Shown piece after piece: positions 7,670 through 16,860 of a stretch of DNA of 56,127 nt. This DNA is from Methylobacterium gossipiicola (GTDB taxonomy: Bacteria > Pseudomonadota > Alphaproteobacteria > Rhizobiales > Beijerinckiaceae). Position 1 is the stretch's first letter. Each line of letters begins with the position of its first letter. The position numbers and the translations under genes were made by a program. The stretch lies in NCBI RefSeq assembly GCF_900113485.1, contig NZ_FOPM01000025.1, positions 1 to 56,127 on the forward strand, read 5' to 3'. A model generated the notes under the pieces. That model had not been told where the DNA came from and searched no databases. It saw only the letters and a program-made list of their open reading frames with translations.

Positions 7670-9379
7670 TCAGGACTCGATGAGATGTCGAAACATTGGC
7701 AGTCCGGCGTCCCGAATTTCGAAGGCCTTACTACGATTAAAATGTTGAAATGGATTATGAATTGCACTATTTAGCAATGGCTGATTGGTAATCATCTGTT
7801 TCAAGCTGTGCTTAAGATATGTCTCTTTTGCTTCCCATACATTAGGATTTGCATCTAGATACGGTAAAATCTCATCCATTGCAGGAACAACTTTCTTTTC
7901 GTCTGCGACAGAAATTGTCAATCCTTTTTTTCTACGTCGCTCTATAGCCCATTCTTTAAGTTCGTCGTATTTATTGCGTCGATGGAGATATGCAATAACG
8001 GACATTTCCATCAACATCCGCATAAGTGCCATTCCGACGTAAGTAAAATCGGCGAGGTCGAGATTTTTTGCCTCGTGAACAATAGCTAGATGCTTATCAT
8101 TTATTTTTGATTCATCCACATCATCTGGTAAAATAGTTCTGAACTGATGATAGTCAGGCTTAATTATTGGCTTCTTAGTTTTCTTTGGCTGAGGGGGAGC
8201 GGATAGTGGCGGCCGACTAATTGGGTCGGACTTGCTTACGCTATCGCCATTGGGTGGGCTCTGCTTCGGGGACGCAGGCTTTGGAGGCAGAGAATTCAAC
8301 GCAAATCCCGGCTTCTTGCGCTCGTTTGTAAAGCTTCTCCACCGCTCCGCAAACTTCCGCATCTCTAAGAGAGCAAATTTGTAGATAGGATTATTTAAAT
8401 CGACATCGGTCTTTGTCGTAGACCAAGGAAGTCGATCAGGATCATTACTTACAAACTCGACCCGACCAACAAAGCCATAAAATTCTGTGTGGAACCGATC
8501 CCAACCAGTCTTATCGGTTCGATCAGCGACCACAATAGCGCGATCATTACAAAACACAGTCCAACCAAACTGCTCAGTCAATGATGTGTTGGTCTCTTTA
8601 CTGTAATCCGGCTCTTTTGCGAATCGATGTCTCTCATGCTGCCCTGCAGTTATTTTTATAATTGTGCCGGGCTTCTTAAGGTATTTGCTATCAATTGTAT
8701 AAGGCCCGTTGCTTCGAATACCCGGTTCAGCTGCCTCAATAACCCCACCATTCAACTCAATTTTAAGGTTTTTCTCTATGAAGCGAGCATAACGTGTTGC
8801 TATTTCAAATGCAAGTTCCATCAACCATTCGTCATCACCAAACAAATTTGAATATTCATCTGGCGGGTCGAAAATAGATATTACAGTTCCCCGGACCCCG
8901 GCCGAAGGCACAGCTTCGGCGGTCAATATCCAATCTGAAGACTTAATATAGGCATCATTATCGAGTTCGATAGTAGCCTTCTCAGCTCCGGTATCAGTAA
9001 CGATTAAACTTCTATTCCCGAGCTTAAACAAAGCTCTATTCAACCCAACCCCAAATACCCCGATCCCCATACTATGAGCTGATTTTGCACCAAACCTTAA
9101 CGCAATATGCTCCAAGGCTTTGATATGTATCCCACCACTATTGTCGGAGATGCTAACCCCGCCTGAATTTATTGTTAAATATATCTCGAACCCTTCATAA
9201 CTTTCTAGAAGTACATTCTTATCGTCGTTGCCCATGACATCGAAACTAGCGTCACGCGCAGCATCAATCGCATTATCTATTAAGTCAAAGATACAAGCCT
9301 CGATCGTTGCATCCCTTGTCAAGCTACCAACGACAACTTCTTTTGTAGGGCTTGTATCGACCTTGAATTTTTTAGGCAT
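7670..9379 (-). CDS. GHKL (MutL/Hsp90-like) ATPase of a methyltransferase/Vsr island
   Basis: 569 residues. The N-terminal ~200 form a Bergerat-fold ATPase: N-box FDLIDNAIDAA (N36), ATP-lid DNSGGI (D79, G82, G83) and glycine-rich GIGVFGVGLNRAL (105-117). Asp32 stands where MutL and GyrB have the catalytic Glu. Residues ~210-350 look like a transducer domain with SxTKTDVD, 360-405 are a Pro/Lys/Ser linker, and 406-569 are a helical C-terminal domain I do not recognise. Similar ATPases occur with Dcm, Vsr, Z1 helicase and AIPR genes in MZA/Z1-type defence loci; here Z1 and AIPR are absent. ATG 9379 has GAAGAG eight bases upstream; an upstream TTG would add nine residues. Strongly AT-rich codons. 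Confidence 0.88.
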   Translation of the reverse strand: MPKKFKVDTSPTKEVVVGSLTRDATIEACIFDLIDNAIDAARDASFDVMGNDDKNVLLESYEGFEIYLTINSGGVSISDNSGGIHIKALEHIALRFGAKSAHSMGIGVFGVGLNRALFKLGNRSLIVTDTGAEKATIELDNDAYIKSSDWILTAEAVPSAGVRGTVISIFDPPDEYSNLFGDDEWLMELAFEIATRYARFIEKNLKIELNGGVIEAAEPGIRSNGPYTIDSKYLKKPGTIIKITAGQHERHRFAKEPDYSKETNTSLTEQFGWTVFCNDRAIVVADRTDKTGWDRFHTEFYGFVGRVEFVSNDPDRLPWSTTKTDVDLNNPIYKFALLEMRKFAERWRSFTNERKKPGFALNSLPPKPASPKQSPPNGDSVSKSDPISRPPLSAPPQPKKTKKPIIKPDYHQFRTILPDDVDESKINDKHLAIVHEAKNLDLADFTYVGMALMRMLMEMSVIAYLHRRNKYDELKEWAIERRRKKGLTISVADEKKVVPAMDEILPYLDANPNVWEAKETYLKHSLKQMITNQPLLNSAIHNPFQHFNRSKAFEIRDAGLPMFRHLIES

Positions 9380-9433
9380 TTTTTTAGCTCTTCGCGCTCC
9401 CCTCAACGTAAATGCAGGTTGCGTTAGCTGACT

Positions 9434-10582
9434 TTAAGCTGCAAGCGGAAGCGGAAATTTATTTGCCAGTGTCATCAAAAGACCACGTCCTACGAATGGT
9501 GAGACGCTGTTCCCAAGCATTCGAAAGCTATGCCATTTTGTTGGGTGAAATGTAAACCAATCAGGGAAGCCCTGTAAGCGAGCGGCCTCGCGAACGGTGA
9601 TGACGCGGCCTTCACCGGGATGAAGCGGCCGCACAGCCTGAAACGAACCCTTATCCGAGCCAGTTCCGGCCCTAAGTGTTGGACAGAGCCCGTGCCACTC
9701 GAGGCGGTAGGACTTGGTGATAGGCTCAGCCTTCCCGCCGGGGGTATTAGCGTACCGATGTGCGACCTGTAGGCTGTGCCGAGTCTCGGCAAGACCTGAT
9801 ACATAGCCATTTGCATGGCGCTGGACAGCCTCCTGACTTCCCAATCCGGGCGGAGGACAGCGCCGAAGTTCACGCGCATAATCTGACAGCCCTCGCGGCG
9901 TATGGGCCGAGTAACGAGCCCATCCGAAATCCGTAGCTCCCCCGGCTGGGATCGGCCCTGGGAGATCGGAAATAGCATCGCGCACCGTGTTCACAGGAGC
10001 GAGTCTGCCACAAGAAAAACCGCCAGACTCCAGAGATTCAATCTCATCAGGATCATAGCCAACGACTATTACTCGTTTACGACTAGTGGCAGCACCAAAA
10101 TCGGCAGCACGGACAACTATCGGATCTAGGACTGTAAAACGCGGCTTAACAGTTTCGATTGCTTCTAATAAAAGCTTTTTCGAATCGCCTATTAGCAATC
10201 CTTCTACATTTTCCATGACAAAAAATTTCGGTCGCAATAAGTTTACATGTCGAAAAAAATGGCCAATAAGCGTATTCCGTGGGTCGTCTATTGCTCTCTT
10301 GCCGATAAGACTAAATCCTTGGCATGGAGGCCCGCCTATAACCCCATCCGGCCTTTGTCTGCCGATCAGGTTCCGCCAATCGGTACCATCAATATCTGCG
10401 ACACTGGCTTGAACAGCTTGCGAGCGAGGAAAATTACGGCGGTACCCCGACTGCAAGATAGGATCGACATCGATCGCAGCAAGAGACTTGAAACCCGCTA
10501 ATTCGGCACCTAGCGAGAAGCCACCGCAGCCTGAAAACAAATCTACGATCGTTCCTATCGTACCGTACCCTTCGCCGCCCAT
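9434..10582 (-). CDS. DNA (cytosine-5-)-methyltransferase
   Basis: 382 residues. It transfers a methyl group from SAM to C5 of cytosine in a specific duplex sequence. Motifs are in canonical order: I DLFSGCGGFSLG (14-25), IV GGPPCQGFS with catalytic C87, VI MENVEG (E124-N-V), VIII as TSRKR (166-170), IX REAARLQGFP (331-340) and X RMLGNSVSP (354-362). The target-recognition region lies between VIII and IX (about 180-325), so specificity cannot be read. ATG 10582 follows AAGGCG. First gene of the island; no restriction endonuclease other than Vsr adjoins it. Composition is between island and host. Confidence 0.97.
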   Translation of the reverse strand: MGGEGYGTIGTIVDLFSGCGGFSLGAELAGFKSLAAIDVDPILQSGYRRNFPRSQAVQASVADIDGTDWRNLIGRQRPDGVIGGPPCQGFSLIGKRAIDDPRNTLIGHFFRHVNLLRPKFFVMENVEGLLIGDSKKLLLEAIETVKPRFTVLDPIVVRAADFGAATSRKRVIVVGYDPDEIESLESGGFSCGRLAPVNTVRDAISDLPGPIPAGGATDFGWARYSAHTPRGLSDYARELRRCPPPGLGSQEAVQRHANGYVSGLAETRHSLQVAHRYANTPGGKAEPITKSYRLEWHGLCPTLRAGTGSDKGSFQAVRPLHPGEGRVITVREAARLQGFPDWFTFHPTKWHSFRMLGNSVSPFVGRGLLMTLANKFPLPLAA

Positions 10583-10840
10583 GATCGCCTTGTCTCCGCG
10601 TCCTGTAGAAACAGTAGGAATTTTTGTAAGATTTGTCGATCGGGCGAACGAGCCAAACTACAAAAAAATCTATCGTGTTGCGATACAGTTTCGCCCTGAT
10701 TCACCACCGGCATCCTATACCCACCCTCGACAGATGGCTGATACGACTTCGACACGGATCAATTGCTGAATTTGCAAGCATTTGAAATTTTAGCCTGCGC
10801 CTCGATGTCAACGATAACGACTCTCATTTGGGTGGCGCCC
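10583..10840. other. Right flank of the methyltransferase island
   Basis: Between the methyltransferase start and the ABC transporter stop. AT-rich up to about 10820, then abruptly host-like GC-rich. No integrase, tRNA or attachment repeat is visible. A 66-codon frame at 10555-10755 overlaps the methyltransferase start and has no recognisable domain. Confidence 0.5.
10611..10639 (-). promoter_or_regulatory. Candidate promoter for the methyltransferase-ATPase-Vsr unit
   Basis: On the minus strand TCGACA (10639-10634), a 17-bp AT-rich spacer and TACTGT (10616-10611) lie ~30 bp before the methyltransferase ATG. The -35 is close to consensus, the -10 poor. Prediction only. Confidence 0.3.
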
Positions 10841-12736
10841 CTACCCGACCGCTTCCACCACACGTTCCCCGTCCACTCCCTGCAACACCGCCAAGGCCGC
10901 ATCAGCCTCCCGCTGCCGGCTCCACAGCGCGGCATAGACCCCACCGGCCTCCAACAATTCCCCATGGGTCCCGCGCTCGACGATCACGCCCTTGTCGAGC
11001 ACCAGAATCGCGTCGGCGTTGACCACCGTCGAGAGGCGGTGGGCGATGACCAGGGTGGTGCGGTTCTGGGAGATGGTGTCGAGGGCGTCCTGGATTTCGC
11101 GTTCGGTGAAGCTGTCCAGGGCCGAGGTGGCCTCGTCGAGGACGAGGATCGGGGGACCTTTGAGGATGGTGCGCGCGATGGCGACGCGCTGCTTCTCGCC
11201 GCCCGAGAGCTTGAGGCCGCGCTCGCCCACCGGCGTGTCGTAGCCCTCGGGCAGGCCGGAGACGAAGCGGTCGATCTGGGCGAGGGACGCGGCCTCGCGG
11301 ACCTGGGCGTCGGTGGCATCCCAGCAGCCGTAGCGGATGTTGTACCCGATGGTGTCGTTGAACAGCACCGTGTCCTGCGGCACCATGCCGATGGCGGCGC
11401 GCAGGGACGCCTGCGTCACCGCCGCGATGTCCTGGTTGTCGATGAGGATGCGCCCGGCTTGCGGCTCGTAGAACCGGAAGAGCAGGCGCGACAGGGTCGA
11501 TTTGCCCGCCCCCGAGGGGCCGACGATGGCCACCGTCTTCCCCGCCGGCACCGTGAACGAGACGCCGCGCAGGATCGGCCGGGCCGGATCGTAGGCGAAG
11601 CGCACGTCCCGGAATTCCACCGTGCCGCCCTGGGGGATCAGCGACTTGGCGTCCGGCCGGTCGGCGATCTCGGGGTTGCGGTGGAGGATGAGGAACATGT
11701 CGTCGATGTCGATCAACGCCTGTTTGATCTCGCGGTAGATCATGCCCATGAAGTTAAGCGGCATGGCGAGCTGGATCAGCAGGGTGTTGGCGAGGACGAA
11801 GCCGCCCAGCGTCGTGCGCCCGGCGAGGATGTCGCGGGCCGCCAACCACATCACCACCGTCATGCCGGCGGTGAAGATCGCCGCCTGCCCGGCATTGAGC
11901 ACGGCCAGCGACACGTAGGTCTGCGTCGAGGCCTTTTCGTATTTGGCCATGGAGGCGTCGTAACGCTCGGCCTCACGCCGTTCGGCGCCAAAATACTTCA
12001 CCGTCTCGAAGTTGAGCAGCGAATCCACCGCCTTGGTGTTGGCGTCGGTGTCGGAGGCGTTCATGCGCCGCCGAATGGCGATGCGCCACTGCGTCGCCTT
12101 CCAGGTGAAGACGAGGTAGGCCGCGACGGTCACGAACACCACGGCCGAGTAGACCCAGTCGAACTCCCACGCCAGCACGCCGAGCACGAGGACGAACTCG
12201 ACGATGGTGGGCACCAGGGTGAGCACCATCAAGCGCGACAGTTCCTCGATGCCGCCCCGGCCGCGCTCCAGCACCCGCGTCAGCCCGCCGGTCTTGCGCT
12301 CGAGGTGGAAGCGCAGGGACAAGCGATGCATGTGCTCGAAGGTCTGGAGCGCCAGGCGCCGCACGGCATGCATCGCCACCTTGGCGAACAGCCCGTCGCG
12401 CACCTGCGTCAGCCCGGCCATGAGAATCCGCGTGAGACCGTAGAGCCCGACGAGCACCATCGGCGCCGCGAACACGCCCGTCGGCACCGGGGCGCCGGGC
12501 TTCGGGTCGGTGAGCGCCACCAGGGCATCCGTCGCCCACTTGAAGGTGAACGGCGTCGCCATGGTGACGAACTTCGCCAGGATCAGCAGGCCGAACGCGA
12601 GAAAGACCCGCCGCTGCAGGTCCGGCCGCCGCTGCGGCCAGAGGTAGGGCCACAGGCGGCGATAGGTCGCGACGAGGCCGGGGCGGGCGGGCGGCGTCGG
12701 GCCGCCGTCCGTCGCTTGCGCGGGGTCGGGTGTCAT
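10841..12736 (-). CDS. Atm1/HMT1-type ABC half-transporter (permease plus ATPase)
   Basis: 631 residues from ATG 12736; it should act as a homodimer in the inner membrane. Residues ~45-335 are the six-helix ABC exporter domain with FETVKYFGAERREAERY, typical of the Atm1/HMT1/ABCB7 subfamily. Residues ~370-600 are the nucleotide-binding domain: Walker A GPSGAGKST, signature LSGGEKQRV, Walker B ILVLDEATSALD and H-loop IAHRLST. Relatives export glutathione-linked sulfur or metal-glutathione complexes; the bacterial role is usually heavy-metal or Fe-S homeostasis, inferred here by family only. It is downstream of the LysM gene on the same strand. Upstream in-frame starts (12817, 12859) are possible. 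Confidence 0.93.
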   Translation of the reverse strand: MTPDPAQATDGGPTPPARPGLVATYRRLWPYLWPQRRPDLQRRVFLAFGLLILAKFVTMATPFTFKWATDALVALTDPKPGAPVPTGVFAAPMVLVGLYGLTRILMAGLTQVRDGLFAKVAMHAVRRLALQTFEHMHRLSLRFHLERKTGGLTRVLERGRGGIEELSRLMVLTLVPTIVEFVLVLGVLAWEFDWVYSAVVFVTVAAYLVFTWKATQWRIAIRRRMNASDTDANTKAVDSLLNFETVKYFGAERREAERYDASMAKYEKASTQTYVSLAVLNAGQAAIFTAGMTVVMWLAARDILAGRTTLGGFVLANTLLIQLAMPLNFMGMIYREIKQALIDIDDMFLILHRNPEIADRPDAKSLIPQGGTVEFRDVRFAYDPARPILRGVSFTVPAGKTVAIVGPSGAGKSTLSRLLFRFYEPQAGRILIDNQDIAAVTQASLRAAIGMVPQDTVLFNDTIGYNIRYGCWDATDAQVREAASLAQIDRFVSGLPEGYDTPVGERGLKLSGGEKQRVAIARTILKGPPILVLDEATSALDSFTEREIQDALDTISQNRTTLVIAHRLSTVVNADAILVLDKGVIVERGTHGELLEAGGVYAALWSRQREADAALAVLQGVDGERVVEAVG

Positions 12737-12901
12737 GGGGTCCGGGGCTCGGATGGGGGTCGGTTTGGACCCGATATAAGTCGCCGATCCGCCGATGACA
12801 GCCGCGGGCCGGCGCATCGCCGCCCCCTCCCCGGCGCATCGGCCCGCGCGCCGTTCCATTCAGGCCCCGCGCCGGCGCAGGCCGCCGGCACGTGGGACGG
12901 C

Positions 12902-14605
12902 TCAGCCGCGCCGGTCGCCCCCCGCCGCCGCAGCGGTGCCGTCGCTCGGCAGCACGAAGATCTGGCCCGGAAAGATCCGGTCCGGGTTGCGGATCTGCGG
13001 CTGGTTGGCGTCGTAGATCACCGTGTAGCGGGTCCCCCGGCCATAGATGCGCCGGCTGATCTGCCACAGGCTGTCGCCCCGCACGATCCGCGCCGTGCCG
13101 ATCTCGGGCACGAACACGGCGGGCGGCCCATCGGGCCGGGGCGTCGGATCGACCTTCTGCGCAACCTGAGGCTCTGCCTTTGCCTCGACCTCTGGCTTTG
13201 GTTTCGTCTCGGCCTTCGCCTCGACCTCGGGCTTCGGTCTCGTCTCGGCCTTCGCCTCGACCTCGGGCTTTGGTTTCCTCTCGGCCTTCGCCTCGAGTTG
13301 CGGCTCGGATTTCGGCGCCGGACCGGCCTTCGGCTCGGCCGCCAGCGGGGTCTGCGCGGGGGGAACCGGATCGACGGGCGGGAGCGCCGGGGGGATGGCA
13401 AGTGCTTGCGGCAGCTTCGGAAGTTCCGCCGGTGGTGCGGACCCATCGAGGGCCGGCGGCGCGAGAAGCGCGACCTTCGGGGCCGGCTTCGCCGGCTCGG
13501 GCTTCGCCGGCTCGGGCTTCGCCGGCTCGGGTTTTGCCGCGACGGGCTTCGGCGCCGGCACGGTGAAGGGCACTTCGGAGCGGGTCTTCACCCGGCCCGA
13601 CACGGGATCGACTTCGTCGACCCGGACCGCGTAGGCGCCCGGCTGGACACCGCGCCCGATGGTGAAGGCGAAGCGCCCGTCCGCCCCGACGCTGGCCGGC
13701 GCCACGGCGGTATCGTTGAGGTAGAGCCGCACCGTCGCCCCGGGCTGGGCCTGGCCGGTGACGTAGAGCCGCCCGCCCTCCTCCGCCTCGACGCTGACGA
13801 CCTTGACCGGGACGGTGCCGGACGCCTTCTCGGTCTGGGGCGCCGGGGGCTTGCCCTCGGGGGAAGTCGGCTCGGGCTCCTTGCTCGCCTCGGCCTGTCG
13901 AGCGGGCGCGGCGGGCTCCGCCCTGTCGGTCTGCGGAGGCACGGCCTCGGCGTCGGGCTTTGCCTTTTCCTCAGCCTTCGCAACGACTTGCTTCGGCTCC
14001 GACGGGGGGTCGGGCTGCGACAGCACCACCGTCGGCTTGTCGGGCGAGGTCAGGGCGACGAGGGGCTTGGCGTCGCGTCCGGGGGAGACCACCACGGCCA
14101 CGCTCTCCCGCGACGGCAGCGGTCGGCCATCCGCTCCCGTCGCCCGCAGGGTGATCTCGCTGCTGCCGGGCGCCAGGGCCGGCGGCACGATGGCGAACTG
14201 CCCCGACGGATCGACGAGGGCACGGGCGATCGGCTCCCCGTCGCGCAGCAACTCCACGGTGGTGTTGGGCGTCGCCCGCCCGGCAATGACCGCCTCGCCC
14301 GACGGCTCGACGCGAATGATGTCGAAGGTCGGCGCCGATGCCCGGACGCCGCTCCTGGGGGCAGCCGCCCCCGGGCGAGGCTCCGGCGGGGGGGCCGGCT
14401 TCGCCTCGGCCAGCCCGTTCGCGATGGGTTGTCCGGGTGCGGGGGGCACCTCCAAGACGGGGGCGGGAAGCACGCTGCGATCCTCGGCCGTGTCGATTCC
14501 GTGCTTGAACAACACGCTCGCGCCGTAGAGGGTGACGACGAGGGCGAAGCCGCCCAAGAGCCCTACGCAGGCGAGGAAGATGCTCCGTCGCAACTCCGCC
14601 GTCAT
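12902..14605 (-). CDS. Membrane-anchored periplasmic protein with Ig-like repeats and C-terminal LysM
   Basis: 567 residues from ATG 14605, preceded by GGGGGAG. One N-terminal membrane helix (about residues 8-32) places the rest in the periplasm. Two Ig-like modules (~85-165 and ~255-345) share the pattern V.GxAxPxxTVxLxxxxxxxA...DGxFxF. Between and after are disordered Pro/Ala/Glu/Lys tracts: a PEPAK repeat and a 14- to 16-residue EVEAKAETRPKP-type repeat. The C-terminal LysM (about 510-560, GDSLWQISRRIYG...NPDRIFPGQIFVLP) should bind peptidoglycan. This domain order is common in Rhizobiales LysM proteins of unknown role, perhaps linking membrane to wall. Confidence 0.88.
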   Translation of the reverse strand: MTAELRRSIFLACVGLLGGFALVVTLYGASVLFKHGIDTAEDRSVLPAPVLEVPPAPGQPIANGLAEAKPAPPPEPRPGAAAPRSGVRASAPTFDIIRVEPSGEAVIAGRATPNTTVELLRDGEPIARALVDPSGQFAIVPPALAPGSSEITLRATGADGRPLPSRESVAVVVSPGRDAKPLVALTSPDKPTVVLSQPDPPSEPKQVVAKAEEKAKPDAEAVPPQTDRAEPAAPARQAEASKEPEPTSPEGKPPAPQTEKASGTVPVKVVSVEAEEGGRLYVTGQAQPGATVRLYLNDTAVAPASVGADGRFAFTIGRGVQPGAYAVRVDEVDPVSGRVKTRSEVPFTVPAPKPVAAKPEPAKPEPAKPEPAKPAPKVALLAPPALDGSAPPAELPKLPQALAIPPALPPVDPVPPAQTPLAAEPKAGPAPKSEPQLEAKAERKPKPEVEAKAETRPKPEVEAKAETKPKPEVEAKAEPQVAQKVDPTPRPDGPPAVFVPEIGTARIVRGDSLWQISRRIYGRGTRYTVIYDANQPQIRNPDRIFPGQIFVLPSDGTAAAAGGDRRG

Positions 14606-14826
14606 GACGCACCACTCCCCCATCCGCCGCCCGCGCGGCGGACCCGCACTTGGTTCTCGACCGGCCCCGACGACAAATCGGCACGCGATGGCGACATATT
14701 AGCGAACATGATCGGAACACCAAATCCCGGCGGCCGCTTTGTGGCCGGATCTCCCATAAAATCAGCACTTTGGCCCGTGGATGCCGCGCGCTTCCCCCAT
14801 GGCCCGACCCGAATGGGAGGCGGCGC

Positions 14827-15429
14827 ATGTCAGCGGTGAAAACGGTCTGCGTCTATTGCGGCTCGGGCTTCGGGAACGACCCAGCCTTCATCACGGCCGC
14901 CGAGACCCTGGGTAGAGCCCTGGCCGAAGCCGGTCTCGGCCTCGTCTATGGCGGCGGCAATGTCGGGCTCATGGGCACCGTCGCCCGCGCCGTTCTGGAG
15001 CATGGCGGCCATGTCACCGGCATCATCCCAAGCTTCCTGAAATCGCGCGAGCGCATGCTCGACGCGATTCAGGAGACCATCGTGGTGGAGGACATGCACA
15101 CCCGCAAGCGCCTGATGTTCGAGCGCTCCGACGCGTTCGTGGCCCTGCCGGGCGGCATCGGTACCCTGGAGGAACTGGTGGAGCAGCTCACCTGGGCGCA
15201 GCTCGGCCAGCACAAGAAGCCGATCCTCCTGCTGTCGGTGGCGGACTTCTGGACCCCGCTCCTGACGCTCCTCGACCACATGCGGATCCAGGGCTTCATC
15301 CGCGAAGGGCTCGACCTCAGTTACCTCGTGACCACCGAGGCGCGGGACGTGGTGGGTGCCTTGCGCGACGCGGCGGCGGCGAACCCGACCGCCCCGCAGG
15401 CCGAGGCGTTCGTGGTCGAGCGCCTCTGA
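14827..15429 (+). CDS. LOG-family protein (TIGR00730), cytokinin nucleotide phosphoribohydrolase type
   Basis: 200 residues. LOG proteins cleave N6-modified or plain AMP-type nucleotides to base plus ribose 5-phosphate. The diagnostic motif PGGIGTLEE is at 108-116, and the conserved M-H-x-R-K (R93, K94) precedes it; VYGGGNVGLMG (40-50) forms the nucleotide-binding Rossmann turn. ATG 14827 follows GGGAGG. For Methylobacterium-like plant associates, cytokinin release is an appealing role, but many bacterial LOGs act in general nucleotide salvage, so substrate is undecided. It converges on cysS across a strong hairpin. Confidence 0.93.
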   Translation: MSAVKTVCVYCGSGFGNDPAFITAAETLGRALAEAGLGLVYGGGNVGLMGTVARAVLEHGGHVTGIIPSFLKSRERMLDAIQETIVVEDMHTRKRLMFERSDAFVALPGGIGTLEELVEQLTWAQLGQHKKPILLLSVADFWTPLLTLLDHMRIQGFIREGLDLSYLVTTEARDVVGALRDAAAANPTAPQAEAFVVERL

Positions 15430-15443
15430 GGCTCGACCAGCCC

Positions 15444-15472
15444 GCGACCGGCCGCGACGGTGAGCCGGTCGC
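15444..15472. terminator. Hairpin between convergent LOG gene and cysS
   Basis: A perfect 9-bp stem GCGACCGGC / GCCGGTCGC with an 11-base loop sits between the two converging stop codons, suiting a bidirectional terminator. No T-run follows, so a Rho-assisted end is possible. Confidence 0.5.
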
Positions 15473-15480
15473 AGCTACGC

Positions 15481-16860
15481 CTACGGCATCACGCTCCACG
15501 TGGTGCCGTCCTTGCCGTCCTTCACGGCGACGCCCATGGCCGCGAGCTCGTCACGGACACGGTCGGAGGCGGCCCAATCCTTGGCGGCGCGCGCCGCCCG
15601 CCGCGCCTCGATCAAAGCCTCAACCCGGACCACGTCCACCCCCGAGGCGCGAATGCTCCCCTGATCCCGCTCCGACTTGGTCTGCGTCAGCAGGCCCATC
15701 AAGTTGGCTCCGGCCTTCAAGCTGGCCGCATCGTCCAAACGATGAAGCTCCGCGAGGGCAGAGGGCGTGTTGAGGTCGTCCGTGAGCGGCTCCAGCAGCC
15801 CCTCCGGAAGCCGCGGCGCGGCGGCGGTGTCACCGACGATCCCATACCAGCGATCGAGGGTGCGGCTCGCCTCCTCGAGCCCTCGAACCGTCCAGTCGAT
15901 GGGCTGACGGTAATGGGTCCTGAGCATGGCGAGGCGCGCGACCTCGCCGGGCCAGTCCTTCAGGACCTCGCGGATGGTGATGAAGTTGCCGAGCGATTTC
16001 GACATCTTCTCGCCCTCCACCTGCAGGAAGCCGTTGTGGAGCCAGACATTGGCCATCACGTCGGTGCCGAAGCAGCAGCGCGACTGGGCGACCTCGTTCT
16101 CGTGGTGGGGAAAGATGAGGTCGATGCCGCCGGCATGGATGTCGAAGGTCTTGCCCAGGTGCTTCCACGACATGGCCGAGCACTCGATGTGCCAACCAGG
16201 GCGGCCGGGCTCACCGATGCCGCAGGGCGAGGGCCAGGAGGGCTCGCCGGGCTTCGAGGGCTTCCACAGCACGAAATCCAAGGGCGAACGCTTGTAGGGC
16301 GCCACCTCGACACGGGCGCCTGCCTCCATCTCGTCCAGGGGACGCTTCGACAGGCTGCCGTAGTCAGGCATCGCGGGCACGTCGAACAGCACGTGTCCGG
16401 CCGCCACGTAGGCATGCCCGGCCGCCACCAATCCCTCGATGATCGCGATCATCTCGGCGATGTGATCGGTGGCGCGCGGCTCGATGAAGCGCGGACGCTC
16501 CTGGGCGACATTCACATCCTCGGGCATGAGGACACCGAGGGCGCGAATGTCATCGTGGAAGGCAGCGAGTGTTCCGTCGGTGAGTTCGCGGATGGTGATG
16601 CCCCGCTCCGCCGCACGGGCGTTGATCTTATCATCCACGTCGGTGACGTTGCGGGCATAGGTGACGTGCGCCGGCCCGTAGAGATGGCGCAGGAGCCGAA
16701 ACAGCAGGTCGAACACGATGATCGGGCGGGCATTGCCGATATGAGCCGCGTCATAGACCGTCGGGCCACAGGCATACATGCGCACATGCGACGGATCGAT
16801 CGGCACGAACGCGGCCTTGCGCCGGGTCAGTGTGTTGTAGAGCCGCAACATCGGGGCCAT
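15481..16860 (-). CDS. cysS: Cysteine-tRNA ligase
   Basis: 459 residues, usual length. It charges tRNA-Cys with cysteine using ATP in the cytoplasm. The HIGH motif appears as HIGN (40-43) and KMSKS at 285-289. The active-site zinc ligands C31, C227 (WHIEC), H252 and E256 (HHENE) are all present, giving cysteine specificity. The C-terminal DALR-like region is present though short. ATG 16860 (MAPMLRLYN) and ATG 16851 (MLRLYN) are both possible starts. Single gene, convergent with the LOG gene. Confidence 0.98.
   Translation of the reverse strand: MAPMLRLYNTLTRRKAAFVPIDPSHVRMYACGPTVYDAAHIGNARPIIVFDLLFRLLRHLYGPAHVTYARNVTDVDDKINARAAERGITIRELTDGTLAAFHDDIRALGVLMPEDVNVAQERPRFIEPRATDHIAEMIAIIEGLVAAGHAYVAAGHVLFDVPAMPDYGSLSKRPLDEMEAGARVEVAPYKRSPLDFVLWKPSKPGEPSWPSPCGIGEPGRPGWHIECSAMSWKHLGKTFDIHAGGIDLIFPHHENEVAQSRCCFGTDVMANVWLHNGFLQVEGEKMSKSLGNFITIREVLKDWPGEVARLAMLRTHYRQPIDWTVRGLEEASRTLDRWYGIVGDTAAAPRLPEGLLEPLTDDLNTPSALAELHRLDDAASLKAGANLMGLLTQTKSERDQGSIRASGVDVVRVEALIEARRAARAAKDWAASDRVRDELAAMGVAVKDGKDGTTWSVMP

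Noticed and set aside
10555..10755. A 66-codon frame overlapping the methyltransferase start as a possible controller protein
   Set aside because: No helix-turn-helix and no plausible ribosome site; composition not protein-like.
7190..10840. The AT-rich island as a prophage or integrative element
   Set aside because: No integrase, transposase, tRNA or flanking attachment repeat was found; only the methyltransferase, ATPase and Vsr genes are present.
10763..14839. A 1358-codon plus-strand open frame
   Set aside because: It lies antisense to the ABC transporter and LysM genes and shows no domain; long antisense frames are expected at this GC content.
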